Positions 21,521 to 32,696 of a stretch of 64,000 bases of DNA are shown here, piece after piece (position 1 is the first letter of the stretch; each line of letters begins with the position of its first letter). The notes beneath the pieces are model-generated. The model was given only the letters and a program-made list of their open reading frames with translations, had not been told where the DNA came from and did not search any database. This stretch comes from Erinaceus europaeus (Eukaryota; Chordata; Mammalia; Eulipotyphla; Erinaceidae). The DNA lies in assembly GCF_950295315.1 (NCBI RefSeq), contig NC_080166.1, forward strand, positions 98,957,141-99,021,140, in the 5' to 3' direction. The position numbers and the translations under genes were made by a program.

Positions 21521-23834
21521 CATCTGTTGTTGGGCACCTGAGTTGCTTCCAGGTTTTAGCTATTATGAATTGTGCTGCTATGAACATAGGAGTACACACC
21601 TCTTTTGGTTGGGTGTTATGGAGTCCTTGGGGTATAACCCCAGGAGAGGAATTACTGGATCATATGGAAGGTCCATGTCTAGCCTTCTGAGAGTTTTCCA
21701 GACTGCTCTCCACAGAGGCTGTACCAATTTACATTCCCACCAGCAATGTAAAAGGGTTCCTCTGTCCCCACATCCCCTCCAGCATTTGTTGCTGCTGTCC
21801 TTTTTGATGTATGCCATTCTTACAGGAGTGAGGTGGTATCTCAGTGTTGTCTTAATTTGCATTTCTCTGACAATCAGTGACCTAGAGCAGTTTTTCATAT
21901 GTTTGTTAGCCTTTTGGATCTCCTCTGTAGTGAATGTTTTGTTCATATCCTCTGCCCATTTTTGGATGGGATCATTTGCTTTTTTGGTGCTAAGTGTGCT
22001 GAGCTCTTTATATATTTTGGTGACTAGTTTCTTGTCTGATGTCTGGCATGTGAAGATCTTCTCCCATTCTGTGAGGGGTCTCTCTGTTTGTTTAATAGTT
22101 TCTTTGGATGTGCAGAAGCTTTTCAATTTGATGTAGTCCCATTGGTTTGTTTCTGCTTTGGTCTTCCTTGCAATTGGGTTTGATTCATCAAAGATGTCCT
22201 TGAGGTATAGGTGGGAAAGTGTTTTACCAATGTTTTCCTCTAAGTATTTGATTGTTTCTGGTCTGACATCTAGGTCTTTGATCCTGTAAGCAACTCAGGT
22301 GCCCAACGACAGATGAGTGGCTGAGAAAGCTGTGGTATATATACACAATGGAATACTATGCAGCTATCAAGAACAATGAACCCACCTTTTCTGACCCATC
22401 TTGGACAGAGCTAGAAGGAATTGTGTTAAGTGAGCTAAGTCAGAAAGATAAAGATGAGTATGGGATGATCCCACTCATCAACAGAAGTTGAGTAAGAAGA
22501 TCTGAAAGGGAAACTAAAAGCAGGACCTGAGCAAATTGTAAGTAGGGCACGAAAGTAAAAACCCTGTGGTGAGGGGTGGACATGCAGCTTCCTGGGACAG
22601 TGGGGGGTGGGAGTGGGTGGGAGGGATGGGTCACAGTCTTTTGGTGGTGGGAATGGTGTTTATGTGCACTCCTAGTAAAATGTAGTCATATAAATCACTA
22701 GTTAATTAATACGAGAGGGAGAAATTGATTGTATGTCTCGAAGTTTTTTCAAGACACAAACTGAATCTTTTCAATATATAGGCTGTGTAATTGATATGCA
22801 GACTCTCTCAAAAGCCTAGACCAAGTAGATCAGAAGCAACCAATAGCACAGATATATACAAGATACTGGGTACTGTACAGCAAACCCTAACAAAGGGACT
22901 TTTCAAAGTTAACCCAATTACCAAATAATGTGATGATAGCATTAACTATCGAGTGTCTTTTTGAACCCTAAGACAGCAGGAACCTCATATCTCCACTATA
23001 GAGCCTCTACTTCCCCCAGTCCTGGAACCATTGGATAGGGCCCACTTTCCCGGATGCCTCTCCCAATCCATATCAAATAATATTGCATCTGCCAATCACA
23101 ACCTAACCAACACAACGATTGCCACCTCAACATGCTTCACTTCAAACTGTGTCCAGAGAGTACACGTGTGGAATGAGAACCCTTCAGCTTCATTACTCGG
23201 GTGAGACCTTTCCTTTCATAGTACACTCTAATTCCATTTCAGGTGGTTCACTTTCTAACAAAGTCCGAAAACCTAGATATACACCAGTTTCTGTGAGAGA
23301 GAGCATATGTTCACACATATCCGTAAAATATATACCTGAAAGCAGAAGTACACTAGAGTTTGCAGTGAGTACCCCCCTAACACTTCCTCTCCACTATTCC
23401 AAGCTTTGGGTCCATGATTGCTCAACAACTTGTTTGGCTTCGTATGTTGACTCTCTTTTCAGTCACCAGGTTCCAGATGTCATCAGGATGCCGGCCAGGC
23501 TTCCCTGGACTGAAGACCCCACCAATGTGTCCTGGAGCTCAGCTTCCCCAGAGACACACCTTACTAGGGAAAGAGAGAGGCAGACTGGGAGTATGGACCG
23601 ACTAGTCAACACCCATTTTCAGCGGGGAAGCAGTTGCAGAAGCTAGACCTTCTACCTTCTGCAACCCACAATGACCCTGGGTCCATGCTTCCAGAGGGAT
23701 AGAGAGTGGGAAAGCTATCAGGGGAGGGGGTAGGATATGGAGAATGGGTGGTGGGAATTGAGTGGAATTATACCCCTCCTACCCTATGGTTTTGTTAATT
23801 AATACTTTCTTAAATAAAAAATAAAAACAAAAAA
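21521..23834 (+). mobile_element. LINE-1 with inverted 5' part (twin-priming structure)
   Basis: 21521-22285 is LINE-1 ORF2 3' region on the minus strand, and 22286-23834 is the 3' end of ORF2 plus the 3'UTR on the plus strand. Both parts contain GCAACTCAGGTGCCCAAC and ACAGATGAGTGG, so they overlap slightly at the inversion point. AATTATTCTACCACT occurs at 21506-21520 and 23835-23849 as the target-site duplication. The end is TTAATTAATACTTTCTTAAA plus an A-rich tail. This single insertion event cannot encode a functional protein. Confidence 0.88.
21578..22126 (-). pseudogene. LINE-1 ORF2 C-terminal fragment
   Basis: The 182-codon frame matches the C-terminal part of mammalian L1 ORF2p from memory: the segment with [48 protein letters not shown] and [13 protein letters not shown]. 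This includes the Cys-rich region downstream of the reverse transcriptase. It lacks the endonuclease and reverse transcriptase domains and lies in the inverted part of the element, so it is a dead fragment. Confidence 0.9.
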
Positions 23835-23872
23835 AATTATTCTACCACTGAGCCATTTTCATAACTCCTAAG

Positions 23873-24194
23873 AATTAATTTCATTTATTTTTCCTTATGT
23901 ATCCATAAACTAGATCTGAATTTTAGTTACCCATCATCATCTGGTCATTCCCTTTGAGTTCATGAGTTTCAGCTGTGGGGGGCAGAGGTGTATAGCAAGA
24001 GTGTTAAGTGAGTCTGAGCTTCTCTCCATGCATTTGTACTTGTGCTTTCCCCATTCACTTCCACTTGATGATGTATTATTGCATATACAAAGACTGATCT
24101 TCTACCCTGGAAAATCTGATAGCTCTTACTTCATAATAGACATCTCAGGATGCAGTCACATATTATCAGATCCCAGTTGCAAATGAACCAATTA
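23873..24194. other. Unique sequence
   Basis: Nothing recognised. Confidence 0.3.
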
Positions 24195-24447
24195 AATAAA
24201 CAGGAAAGGAGAGGAAAGGAGAAGAGAGGAGAGGAAGGGAGAGGAGGGGAGGGAAGAGGAGAGGAGTGGAGGAGAGGGGAGGGGAGGGGAAGAGAGGGGA
24301 GGGGAGGGGAAGAGAGGGGAGGGGAGGGGAAGAGAGGGGAGGGGAGGGGAGGAGAGGAGAAGAGAGGAGAGGAGAGGAGAGGAGAGAGGGGAGAGGAGAG
24401 GAGAGAGGGGAGAGGACAGAGGAGAGAGGAGAGGAGGAGAGATCTAG
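24195..24447. repeat. Polypurine tract with 20-bp tandem repeat
   Basis: About 250 bp with almost no pyrimidine on the plus strand. From 24273 to 24350 it has an exact 20-bp period (AGAGAGGGGAGGGGAGGGGA, about 3.9 copies), followed by GAGAGGA and GGAGA variants. The repeated GGGG runs with one-base loops fit a G-quadruplex pattern. The open frames of 99-128 codons across it are low-complexity artefacts. Confidence 0.9.
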
Positions 24448-25663
24448 CTTAAGTATAAGGAAGGACAAATTCAGGAGTAGCTTTTGGCTAGGTCTGCATA
24501 ATATACTGCTATCAAGAAGAAACATCTTGTCATCACAACAATTAAACCCCATTCAGAATTGGTAGCGGAAAATGTGTAAACATGAAATGTGTAAGTGAGC
24601 AAGGGCAATAAACTCAATTCATATGGCTCCAGATTGCCCTCTCATGGATCTAACCTTATTGGTGGGAAGTGACTAATGGTGATTGTTAGGTCAAGGACAT
24701 AGAAATGAGTTATCAAGACCAGAGACAGAAAATCTTCCACTTACTTGGGTCCTTCATTGTTCCTCAGACATTCTGTAACATCCCACCTTGATTCTTAGTT
24801 TCACTAATGAATAAACCAGGCTAAGTGCTGAGCTTTTCCAACAACTTGAGCAATTTCTGTGGTGAAACAGTTATGATCCTTAATAACTTAAGATCTTTCT
24901 TAGTTGGGCTTTATTAGTATTTTTGTGGCTAAGAATCACTGTGGCCAAAGCATACTAAATTCTCAAATGTAAGAGGTGACTGCTGATCACTCTGCCTGTT
25001 CTAAGGGAGCAGCTGATTTACATGCAAACTAAGTTGCAATTCTTTTGAACTGCTACAAATAGCTGGCAATAGCTCAGTCTTTTATCCTGAATTTAGAACC
25101 TTTCCAAGGAAAGAATGAGGCAATTAGAAACACTATGCCAAAGTAAAAGAACAGAGTTTACGTTACAGAGAGTAATGCTTTGGAAAAATCTAAAATTTCC
25201 ATAAGGTATTATCAGAAATAATTATTTGAATTGAATCCTCATTTTACTCCAATGCAAAAATGCCCACTGAGATAGATACTAGTCAACTGAACACAAATAT
25301 AAATTAAATGATAGTTTCTTCCAGTTTTAAGAGTTTTCTGGTTTAACTATCATTTATCAAGCAAAAGAACAGTAATGACTGCTTTAATATAATGTGAAAT
25401 AATGAGCACAGTGATAGCAAAGTGAGTGACAGAAACAAGCCACTCAATGCTTTTAACCTTACATCAAGATAACCATTTTTGGCATTCCCTGTAAAGGATA
25501 TGAGAACTTCTCTTAACCCAATCAGTTTCTGAAAACAGATGTTCGACATTGAGGAATACTTATTATCTATGTTACATGAATACTTGTTCCACCTTGCATT
25601 GTCCAATAAAGCAGTCACCAGACCCATGTGGAAATTAGACTAAAATTAAGTAAAATAAAAAAT
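24448..25663. other. Unique sequence
   Basis: 1.2 kb without recognised repeats. The segment 24880-25130 has complex sequence including GAGCAGCTGATTTACATGCA, and could be conserved noncoding DNA. I have no direct support for that. Confidence 0.3.
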
Positions 25664-25673
25664 GTAATCCTTA

Positions 25674-25984
25674 TAGGGCCAGGCAGAGGCACACCTGGTT
25701 AAGCACACATAGTACTAAGCACAAGTACCCTCATAAAATCCCGGGTTCAAGCTGCCATTCCCCACCTGAATGGGGACACTTCCCAAGACAAGTGGTGAAG
25801 AAAGTCTGCAGGTGTCCATCTTTCTCTCTCTCCCTCTCTATTTTTCCCTCCCCTCTCACTTTCTCTCTGTCCTATCAAATAAAATGGAGGGAGAGGAGAA
25901 AAAGGAATAATGGCAGCCAGGAGTAGTCGATTCTTAGTGTTGGCACCAAACCCCAGTGACTGGAGGCAAAAAAAAAAAAAAAAA
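25674..25984 (+). mobile_element. Type C SINE, full length
   Basis: GGCCAGGCAGAGGCACACCT, CCGGGTTCAAGCTGCC, CTCTCTGTCCTATCAAATAAA, and the 3' unit GGCAGCCAGGAGTAGTCGAT with AGTGACTGGAGGCAAAA are all present. The 10-bp duplication GTAATCCTTA lies at 25664-25673 and 25985-25994. Confidence 0.88.
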
Positions 25985-26069
25985 GTAATCCTTAATCACA
26001 CTATCCACATTGATTTTTTTTTTTTATTTCACTGTGGTAAGAAGATCTGATATAAGGTCTAACTTTAAA

Positions 26070-26106
26070 TAGTATATTAATTAATTAATTAATTAATTAA
26101 TTAATT
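26070..26106. repeat. (TTAA)n microsatellite
   Basis: About eight TTAA units directly precede the T-rich end of a reversed type B SINE. Confidence 0.85.
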
Positions 26107-26228
26107 TTTACCAGAGCACTACTCCACTCTAGCCCTTGGTGGTGCTACTGATTGAACCTGGGAGCCCAGAGCCTTAGGCATGAAAGTCATTTGCATAAGC
26201 ATTATGTGACCTTACCAGTGCCCTTATC
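26107..26228 (-). mobile_element. Type B SINE
   Basis: ACCAGAGCACTACTCCACTC, GATTGAACCTGGGAGCCCAG and GGCATGAAAGTCATTTGCAT are the reversed type B box B and head. Confidence 0.75.
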
Positions 26229-26284
26229 TGTACCCTCTAACCTAGCTGACCAACCCTTTCAACTTCCCAAAATCCTCTGTGTTA

Positions 26285-26605
26285 AGAAACTATTAAAGAG
26301 AAGGATGAATACAGTATTATCTCACTTGCAGGCAGAATTTAAGAAACAAGGACAGAAAGGGGAGTCACACTGAACTAGTATGTATTGTATTAAGCAAAGG
26401 ACTCTGAGGAAGGAGGACAGGGAGGGAGGTTGGAGGGGTCCAGGGCTTTGAGGTCCTGGTGCATGATGGTGCAAAGGGACCTAAGAAGGGGGATGAGAGT
26501 GTTTTGCAGACACCTATCATAGTGAGATGAAAAATTTTTACCATGTGTCAACAACTATACTGTAAACCATCAAACCTCAATAAAACTAATTTATAAAAAA
26601 AGAAA
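26285..26605 (+). mobile_element. LINE-1 3' end (short-tail form)
   Basis: AGGATGAATACAGTATTATC, ACAAGGACAGAAAGGGGAG, GCAAAGGACTCTGAGGAAGG, CATGATGGTG and a tail TCAATAAAACTAATTTATAA match other short L1 tails, e.g. 60640-60835. Confidence 0.75.
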
Positions 26606-27864
26606 TTATAGAGCATGTCTAGTGTCAAGTAGCAAGTTATTCAGATTTTTCAGGTTCTCCTCCAGGTGCAGAAAATGCATCATTTCTTCTATCAAGCTAC
26701 CTCAAACTTACCTGAACGGTGGTCAGCCTCTGATTAACCTAAGGGGTGCAGGATGGTTTATTTCCACCCTGCTACCACATTTAACTGCAGAATGACCGTA
26801 GTTTTCTAGAGCATGCCATGATTATTATAGAAAATCTCTTTGTCACAAGAAGTCTTATTGGCTCACATACTGAACATACTTTTCTAATTAATGAATCAAG
26901 AACCTCTGAATATTATAGCCAATTAATGTTGATCTTTTGTTTCTTCCACACCCTGTGTTGTTCTACTTAGATCCATTCTATTCTCTCAAAATTAATGGCT
27001 TACTTTCTTTTTCTCTTTCTGGTTGTAAAACAAATGTCTTACTTTCTTCTGTTGGCAAGTGTCTCTTCATTTCTTGCAGAGATCTTCATTTCATGCTTCT
27101 CTCTGCTCTCATCAAAAGAACAGTGCGGGCTCTGTGTGGGTGTTCTGACTGGATGGCCACAGATCTTATCTACCTTTTTAAAAGAACAGATTAAAAAACC
27201 ATTAGAAACCATGCTTTGCCCTTTCTAAAGACAAAAATCCAAAACAATAACCTGTCCTTACTTATTCCTCAATGCTATCTTTAAGACAAGCATTTATCAT
27301 TTTGTCAAATAGAGAACCCAGTTAAAAAACTGATAGTTGTAATAAATTGATGTGCTTATATACTTTGCAAGGTATACTTGTGCAGAATACATGACTGAAA
27401 TATATATGCAAAGTTAGAGCTCTGTATTAATAAACTAGCCCACATGAATGAAGAAAACAGCTTAACCAAAGTATTTGCAGGTGTATGACAAATTGAATAC
27501 TTGAAGGAATCTTTAAAAGGAGGTAATTTTGTTCTTGAATACATTATCTGTTTATGAGTCAGTTATAATGATGGTTTTATTTTTAAAATACTTTATGAGA
27601 AGTTAAAGTGAATGTTTAGATACAAATATCATTTTGTAATAATTCTGTGCCATTTTTTAAATCTAGCTTGAATTTGGAGAAGTTACTACAGGCTTTCAAA
27701 AAATAATTTATCTAGATGAAAATTTTCCTTTAATTTTTGTTTTATAACACCAGGGACTTGACAAATGTGAGACTCCACTACTCCACATCCCTGGGCAAAA
27801 AGTTTTATAGTTTCTTGTGGGACTAAAATGCCTCCCTGCCCTCAGTTGAAAATGTATTTCTTTT
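26606..27864. other. Unique AT-rich sequence
   Basis: 1.25 kb without a recognised gene. Two overlapping frames (26937-27228) show no domain. A possible short SINE 3' remnant lies at 27735-27800. Confidence 0.35.
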
Positions 27865-28025
27865 CTTTTTCTTTTATTACTGGTTTAATAATGATTAACA
27901 ATCGTGTAGGTTAAGAGGGGTACAATTACATATAGTACTCAATACCAGAGCTTCTTATCTCTATTGGAAGGTTCCTTAATCTTCATCCCTTTGGGAGTAT
28001 GAACCACACAAAACACAGGGATGTT
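27865..28025 (-). mobile_element. LINE-1 3' end, old copy (long-tail form)
   Basis: TTTATTACTGGTTTAATAATG, GTAGGTTAAGAGGGGTACAA, CTTCATCCCTTTGGGAGTAT match the reversed L1 tail at 6963-7160, with more divergence. Confidence 0.6.
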
Positions 28026-28039
28026 TTTAATTTGATTTA

Positions 28040-28965
28040 GGACAATAAAAACTTGACAGTAAGTAAACTGTCCTTCAATAAGTAAATAGATACACCATGG
28101 TACAGCCACAGAGTGAATAATAGCCTAAAAAAGACATGAGCTGTCAAAACATGAGAAGACATGGAGGGAACTTAGAGGCATATTATTAAACAAAAGGAGA
28201 TAAATGGAAAAAGCTATGATGTATAAGATTCCTAGTATATTAAGATTAATATATAAGATATAAGATAATATATGATACAAGATTAATACATAATCTTATA
28301 TATATATTATATAAGATTCTTAATATATTACATTTTGGATACAGTCAAACGATGGAGAGAATAAAATGATCAGCACTTGCCAGAAACTGGAAAGGAGGGA
28401 GTGATAGGCAAAGCATAGAGGATTTTTAAGGCTGTGAAATTATTCTCTGCTATAAAATAGTGAATACATATTATCAATTAGTCCAGTTCTATGGGTAGAA
28501 TATACAGTAGCAGAGATGGACCTAAAGTAAACTATAGACTATAGGCAAGGGTGATGTGTCCAGGGCCAGGTGGTCACGCACTTGGTTGAGTGCACATGTT
28601 ACAGTTACAGTGCAGAAGGACCCAGGTTCAAGCCCCTTGCCCCCACCTGCAGGGGGAAAGCTTCATAAGTGGTGAAATAGGGTTGCAGTTGTCTCTCTGT
28701 CTCTCTCTATCTCCCCTTTCCCTTTCAATTTCTGGCTGTCTCTACCCAATAAATAAATAAAGATAGTAAAAACAGGTTATTAAAAAAAAGAGAGTGATGT
28801 GTCCATTGAAGCACATCAGTTTTAACAAATACCCCATCTTCTGGGAACTAATGATAATAGTGCAGGCTATTCATGTGTGCGAACAAGTGGGGTAAAAGGA
28901 AACCTCTGCATCTTCAGCTCAATTTTGATGTCAACTTGCAACTGTGTTAAAATAGCCTATTTTGG
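28040..28965 (+). mobile_element. Ancient mammalian LINE-1 (L1M-type) 3' end
   Basis: AGTAAATAGATACACCATGG, CAGAGTGAATAATAG, ACATGGAGGGAACTTAGAGG, CTTGCCAGAAACTGGAAAGG, AGCATAGAGGATTTTTAAGG and CTGCATCTTCAGCTCAATTT follow in order the L1M 3'UTR consensus as I remember it. It is far more diverged than the lineage-specific L1s here. An AT-rich expansion interrupts it at 28225-28325 and a SINE at 28563-28793. Confidence 0.8.
28563..28793 (+). mobile_element. Type C SINE nested in ancient L1M
   Basis: GGGCCAGGTGGTCACGCACT, CCCAGGTTCAAGCCCC, CCCACCTGCAGGGGGAAAGC and TCTACCCAATAAATAAATAA are present, without the 3' unit. GTGATGTGTCCA is duplicated at 28551-28562 and 28794-28805. Confidence 0.9.
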
Positions 28966-30448
28966 AAAATAGCAGCAGGACTTGGTAAACTGGTTGAAAG
29001 TAAGGATTTAGAGGCAGCATACGGTCAAGGTGGTAAAAGACTCCCAGTGAATTTTCAAGAGATTGAAAAGCTATGGTAGCTGAGTGTAAATGTATTATCA
29101 AGGTGTTAACATAGTCTTTTTTAAAAAGGCAGACTGTATCTTCATTGTCAAGAACCAAGGGAAGATAACATAAGTTGATGGTAGAAATGTCAAGAGAAAG
29201 ATAATTTAGTAGTTCTACAAAATATTTTGAAATAAAGAAGAGTAAAAGGGAAATAGACTGAAATCATGATCCAAGATGACAAATCTTTTTTTTCTAGATG
29301 AGTTACAAAGTGTCTTTTGAAACTTCCGAAAATAAGATCACTTTGCAATTGTTACTTCAGGGAAATGCTTTTCCCTTGCCTTCCTAAGTTGAACCTAAGA
29401 TCATATTTGCCACTGAACATTTTTCCTAACAAGAAAGACCAAGAGTGGAAAATACCAGTCTAACAAGACCATTATTCTCATTATCATATCTGTACTATTT
29501 GAACAGGTATAAAAGGATAAACAAAAAGTCATAGACATGCAAATCATTTTTAATTGATTCCTGGTATACAGTGCATATAGGAGGATTCCAATAAATAGAA
29601 ATAAATGTCAAAGCCCTTAGATTTGTTGACTTGTTGTCAGGAACCTCTACTTCAAACTTTATTGAAAGGGAATGAAAACCCAGCAGTTACCTGCACATTC
29701 CCTTGTCACCTTGGCTCCCCTGAGGTGAGTCAGTTTGGGTGGCACATTTTAATGCTAGCGAACTTCTTGCTCTTGAAGAAAATATAAATAAATAAACCTC
29801 ACACTTAGACATTTTTTTTTTGACTTACCTACAATTTCCTCCTTGTTCTCCTCCCTGATCTCTAATGTTCTCTGCAATCAGTCTGAAGTGTCTCTAAGAA
29901 AAAAAAAAAATGCTTTCCTCCCTAATGCTTTTCTTTCTCTGCTTCAAGTTCCATCTCTAGCTTCCCACTGGTTTTCAAGTTCCCATCTCACTTTAAAAGT
30001 ACTCATTTCCATGCTCCTGAGCTATATCACTTCTTAGCCAACTTTTCCCACATCAAAGCAATTTGGGTACTACCTATAAAAGCCTAAACGTGCTTTCAGA
30101 GCCTCATTCTTTCTGTTCGTTTGGCCCAATTCAAATTGTCAAAGCTAAAGATTTTTTTAAAATCTCCAAAAGCTTCATGAGAATAAGCACTGATACCTAA
30201 TCTTAATATATACCCTCATGGCAAAAATCCTGTAAATTAAAATCAACATTTTATAAATGGTACTGAAGTTGCAAAAAAAAAAAAAAAAGGAAAAAACTCA
30301 TGTACGCTTCATTTAATACCCATAAGTTAAGCCTCTATTTCTTTTGCAATGGTCTTTTAAAATATGTATTAGTAATAATAATTAAAAAGCAACAACTACA
30401 TAGGTACAGTTGTTAATGTTTAGAATCTCTTACATAGAGTCACCCCCC
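28966..30448. other. Unique AT-rich sequence
   Basis: 1.5 kb with no recognised repeat or gene. It contains A runs near 29898-29910 and 30272-30288. Frames of 60-75 codons appear random. Confidence 0.35.
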
Positions 30449-30826
30449 CCCCCTTATTGGACTGGGGGACTAACAGTTTGCAGTCGACAGTAAAATACAG
30501 TAGTTTGTATATGTGTAACATTTCTCAGTTTTCCACATAACACTCTAACCCTCCACTTAAGTCCTCCTCCACCATCATGTTCCAGGACCTAAACACTTCC
30601 CCCATCACCCTAGATTCTTTTACTTTGGTACAATAAACAAAATCCAGTCCAGGTTCTGCTTTATGTTTCCTATTCTGTTCTTATTTTCCAACTTCTATGT
30701 ATGAGTGAGATCACCCTATATTCATCCTTCTGTTTCTGCCTTATATCACTAACCATGATTCCTTCAAGCCCCATCCATGATGAATTCACCCTTTTTAATA
30801 GCTGAGTATTATCCCATTGTATATAA
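30449..30826 (-). mobile_element. LINE-1 3' end (short-tail form) with ORF2 end
   Basis: TTATTGGACTGGGGGACTAA, GTAAAATACAGTAGTTTG, GTCCTCCTCCACCATCATGT, GTTCTGCTTTATGTTTCC and ATTATCCCATTGTATATA run from the L1 polyA end back into the AATGGAATACTA region, reversed. It is 5'-truncated. Confidence 0.85.
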
Positions 30827-30904
30827 AGGGATAAAGTTGTTAAATCAACTAAAATAGATGTAATTATAAAGTGTATATAGAAGGTAAAGAAGGCTGAAAG
30901 AAAA

Positions 30905-31135
30905 CTCTGTCTGAACTAGAGAGATAACGTGGTTATGTTGGAGCATGAACTTACAAAACTTACAAACTTATGTTTGTAAGTCTGAGGCCCCTGTGTTACC
31001 AGATGCCTTCTCCCAGGCCACCATAATTCACAACTGAAGTATTCTCCCGCCCCCCTCTTCACTCTCCCTTTCTCTATCCCTATGTGTCTCTTTCTTTCAT
31101 GAAAATAAACCAATAAATAAATCTTTTGAAAAAGA
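30905..31135 (+). mobile_element. Type B SINE
   Basis: ACTAGAGAGATAACGTGGTT, GTAAGTCTGAGGCCCCTGTG, CCACCATAATTCACAACTGA and AAATAAACCAATAAATAAAT follow type B order. A local AACTTACAAA duplication lies in the head (30948-30980). Confidence 0.7.
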
Positions 31136-31499
31136 AAATACAACAGAAGCAGAAGAAAAACATCTAAGTTAACACTACTCCCTCCAAAACGAATGGAAGA
31201 AAAAAGCAATTATGAAATATGAACAAAGAAGTGAAAGGAGGGAAGAAACAAGGAGGACTTCAGATTAATAGAGCTATTAGTCACACAGACAATATCTATC
31301 CTTAATGCACAGGTAAAGAAGAAAAATGACTTTGCTTAGACTTTAGTAGAGTTAATAAACAACTGTCTACTGTCAATTCAATGGTCTTAGTCCTACTATT
31401 CATAGCACCATATCTCCTGTAAAAGTTCCCATCATATAAGGTAAAATGTCTATAGTTCTATATGAATAAAATAATTTTGATGTAAAATTATTTAAGGGT

Positions 31500-31630
31500 T
31501 CAAACCCAGGCAGTGTTGCAGTGGATTCTCAGGCCAGAGGTTCAGAGATCCATCCTCAGCCATCCTCAGCATTATGTGTGCCAGAGCCAGAATAATGCTA
31601 TGGTTCACCTTCCTCTGTGTTCTCTTCCCC

Positions 31631-31714
<84 letters not shown>

Positions 31715-31715
31715 C
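31500..31715 (+). mobile_element. Type B/D SINE with (TC)n(AC)n tail
   Basis: GGCAGTGTTGCAGTGGATTC, GAGCCAGAATAATGCTATGG and a long (TC)n (31636-31691) followed by (AC)n (31692-31715). The core contains a 10-bp direct repeat CCATCCTCAG (31550-31569). Confidence 0.65.
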
Positions 31716-31734
31716 ATTTTTCTTTAATTACAGT

Positions 31735-31910
31735 GATTTAAGATCTGTCAAGATAGTTCTCCTGAGTAGAGACCTTGCTTTGTTATGTGCAAGGTCCAGG
31801 TTCAAGCTCAGGAACCAACTGCACCTGAGGAATCTTTCGTGCTGGAATGTCATTCATCTGTATTTTCCTATTTGAAAAAAAGTCAGTCCAGAGCAGTGAA
31901 GCTCCAAAGA

Positions 31911-31957
<47 letters not shown>

Positions 31958-31959
31958 AT
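31735..31959 (+). mobile_element. SINE fragment with (AAAT)n
   Basis: GAGACCTTGCTTTGTTATGT and GTCCAGGTTCAAGCTCAGGA give a short tRNA-like head. It ends in about 12 TAAA units at 31911-31959. Confidence 0.55.
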
Positions 31960-32215
31960 GAGGAAGTAGGGTGGAAAGTGCAAAGACCCGCATAAGGATC
32001 ATGGTTCGAGCCCCTGGCTCCCCACCTGCAGAGGAGTCCCTTCACAAGCAGTGAAGCAGGTCTGCAGGTGCGTATCTTTCTCTACCCCTCTCTGACTTCC
32101 CCTCCTCTCTCCATTTCTCTCTGTCTTATCCAACAACAGCAATGACAACAATGATATCTACAATATAAAATGGCAACAAAAGGGAATAAATAACTAAATT
32201 AAATAATAAATAAAT
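31960..32215 (+). mobile_element. Type A SINE, 5'-truncated
   Basis: AGTGCAAAGACCCGCATAAG, GGTTCGAGCCCCTGGC, CCCACCTGCAGAGGAGTCC and GGCAACAAAAGGGAATAAAT are present. The first part of the head (box A) is missing or very diverged. Confidence 0.75.
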
Positions 32216-32662
32216 TTGATGATTCAGACATATGTATAAGAGAATTCTATTTACCCTATGTGTATAGAAGTGGATGTGAAGAAACACGGAAATTAACTTT
32301 TCAAGACTGCAGAGAAATTACAGAATGTAGAGAAAGACTATTAGAACTATTAATCAAATTTATTTCTGATCTGGTTTTAACAAAATAACTAATTTACAAA
32401 AAAAAGCCACCCATTATGCACACTAAGTTCCAATATTGTAAGATGCTATTATAAGATTCTCTTATGAAAGGCCAGATAATAGGTTTAAAAGGAAATATTG
32501 GGAAGTTCCTGATCTACAAGCCACCACAGACAAAATCTGGTCTGATTGGGTGCCCCATTAGCAGAATTTGAAAAGCATAGTTATGCCAAAATTCTTTATA
32601 AATACAGCAATGAACATGATATTATATAGAATATATCTATATGTATGCATATATGTCCTGTA

Positions 32663-32696
<34 letters not shown>

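Larger units (their letters stand above)
21400..23872 (-). mobile_element. Type D SINE split by LINE-1
   Basis: The left part (21400-21520) has GAGAGACAGAGATAGAG, AACACTGCTCCACTC and GGATTCATGCATACAAGACA. The right part resumes at 23835 with CACTGAGCCATTTTCATAAC. The break coincides with the L1 target-site duplication. Confidence 0.65.

Noticed and set aside
23119..23646. 175-codon plus-strand frame in the LINE-1 3'UTR
   Set aside because: Only part of the frame is shared with the copy at 44840-45055. The copy at 38700 is shifted by indels, so there is no sign of a conserved protein.
24150..24565. Open frames of 99-128 codons on both strands
   Set aside because: They translate the purine tandem repeat into Gly/Glu/Arg or Ser/Leu/Pro repeats. 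Open frames on opposite strands follow from the lack of stops in this composition.
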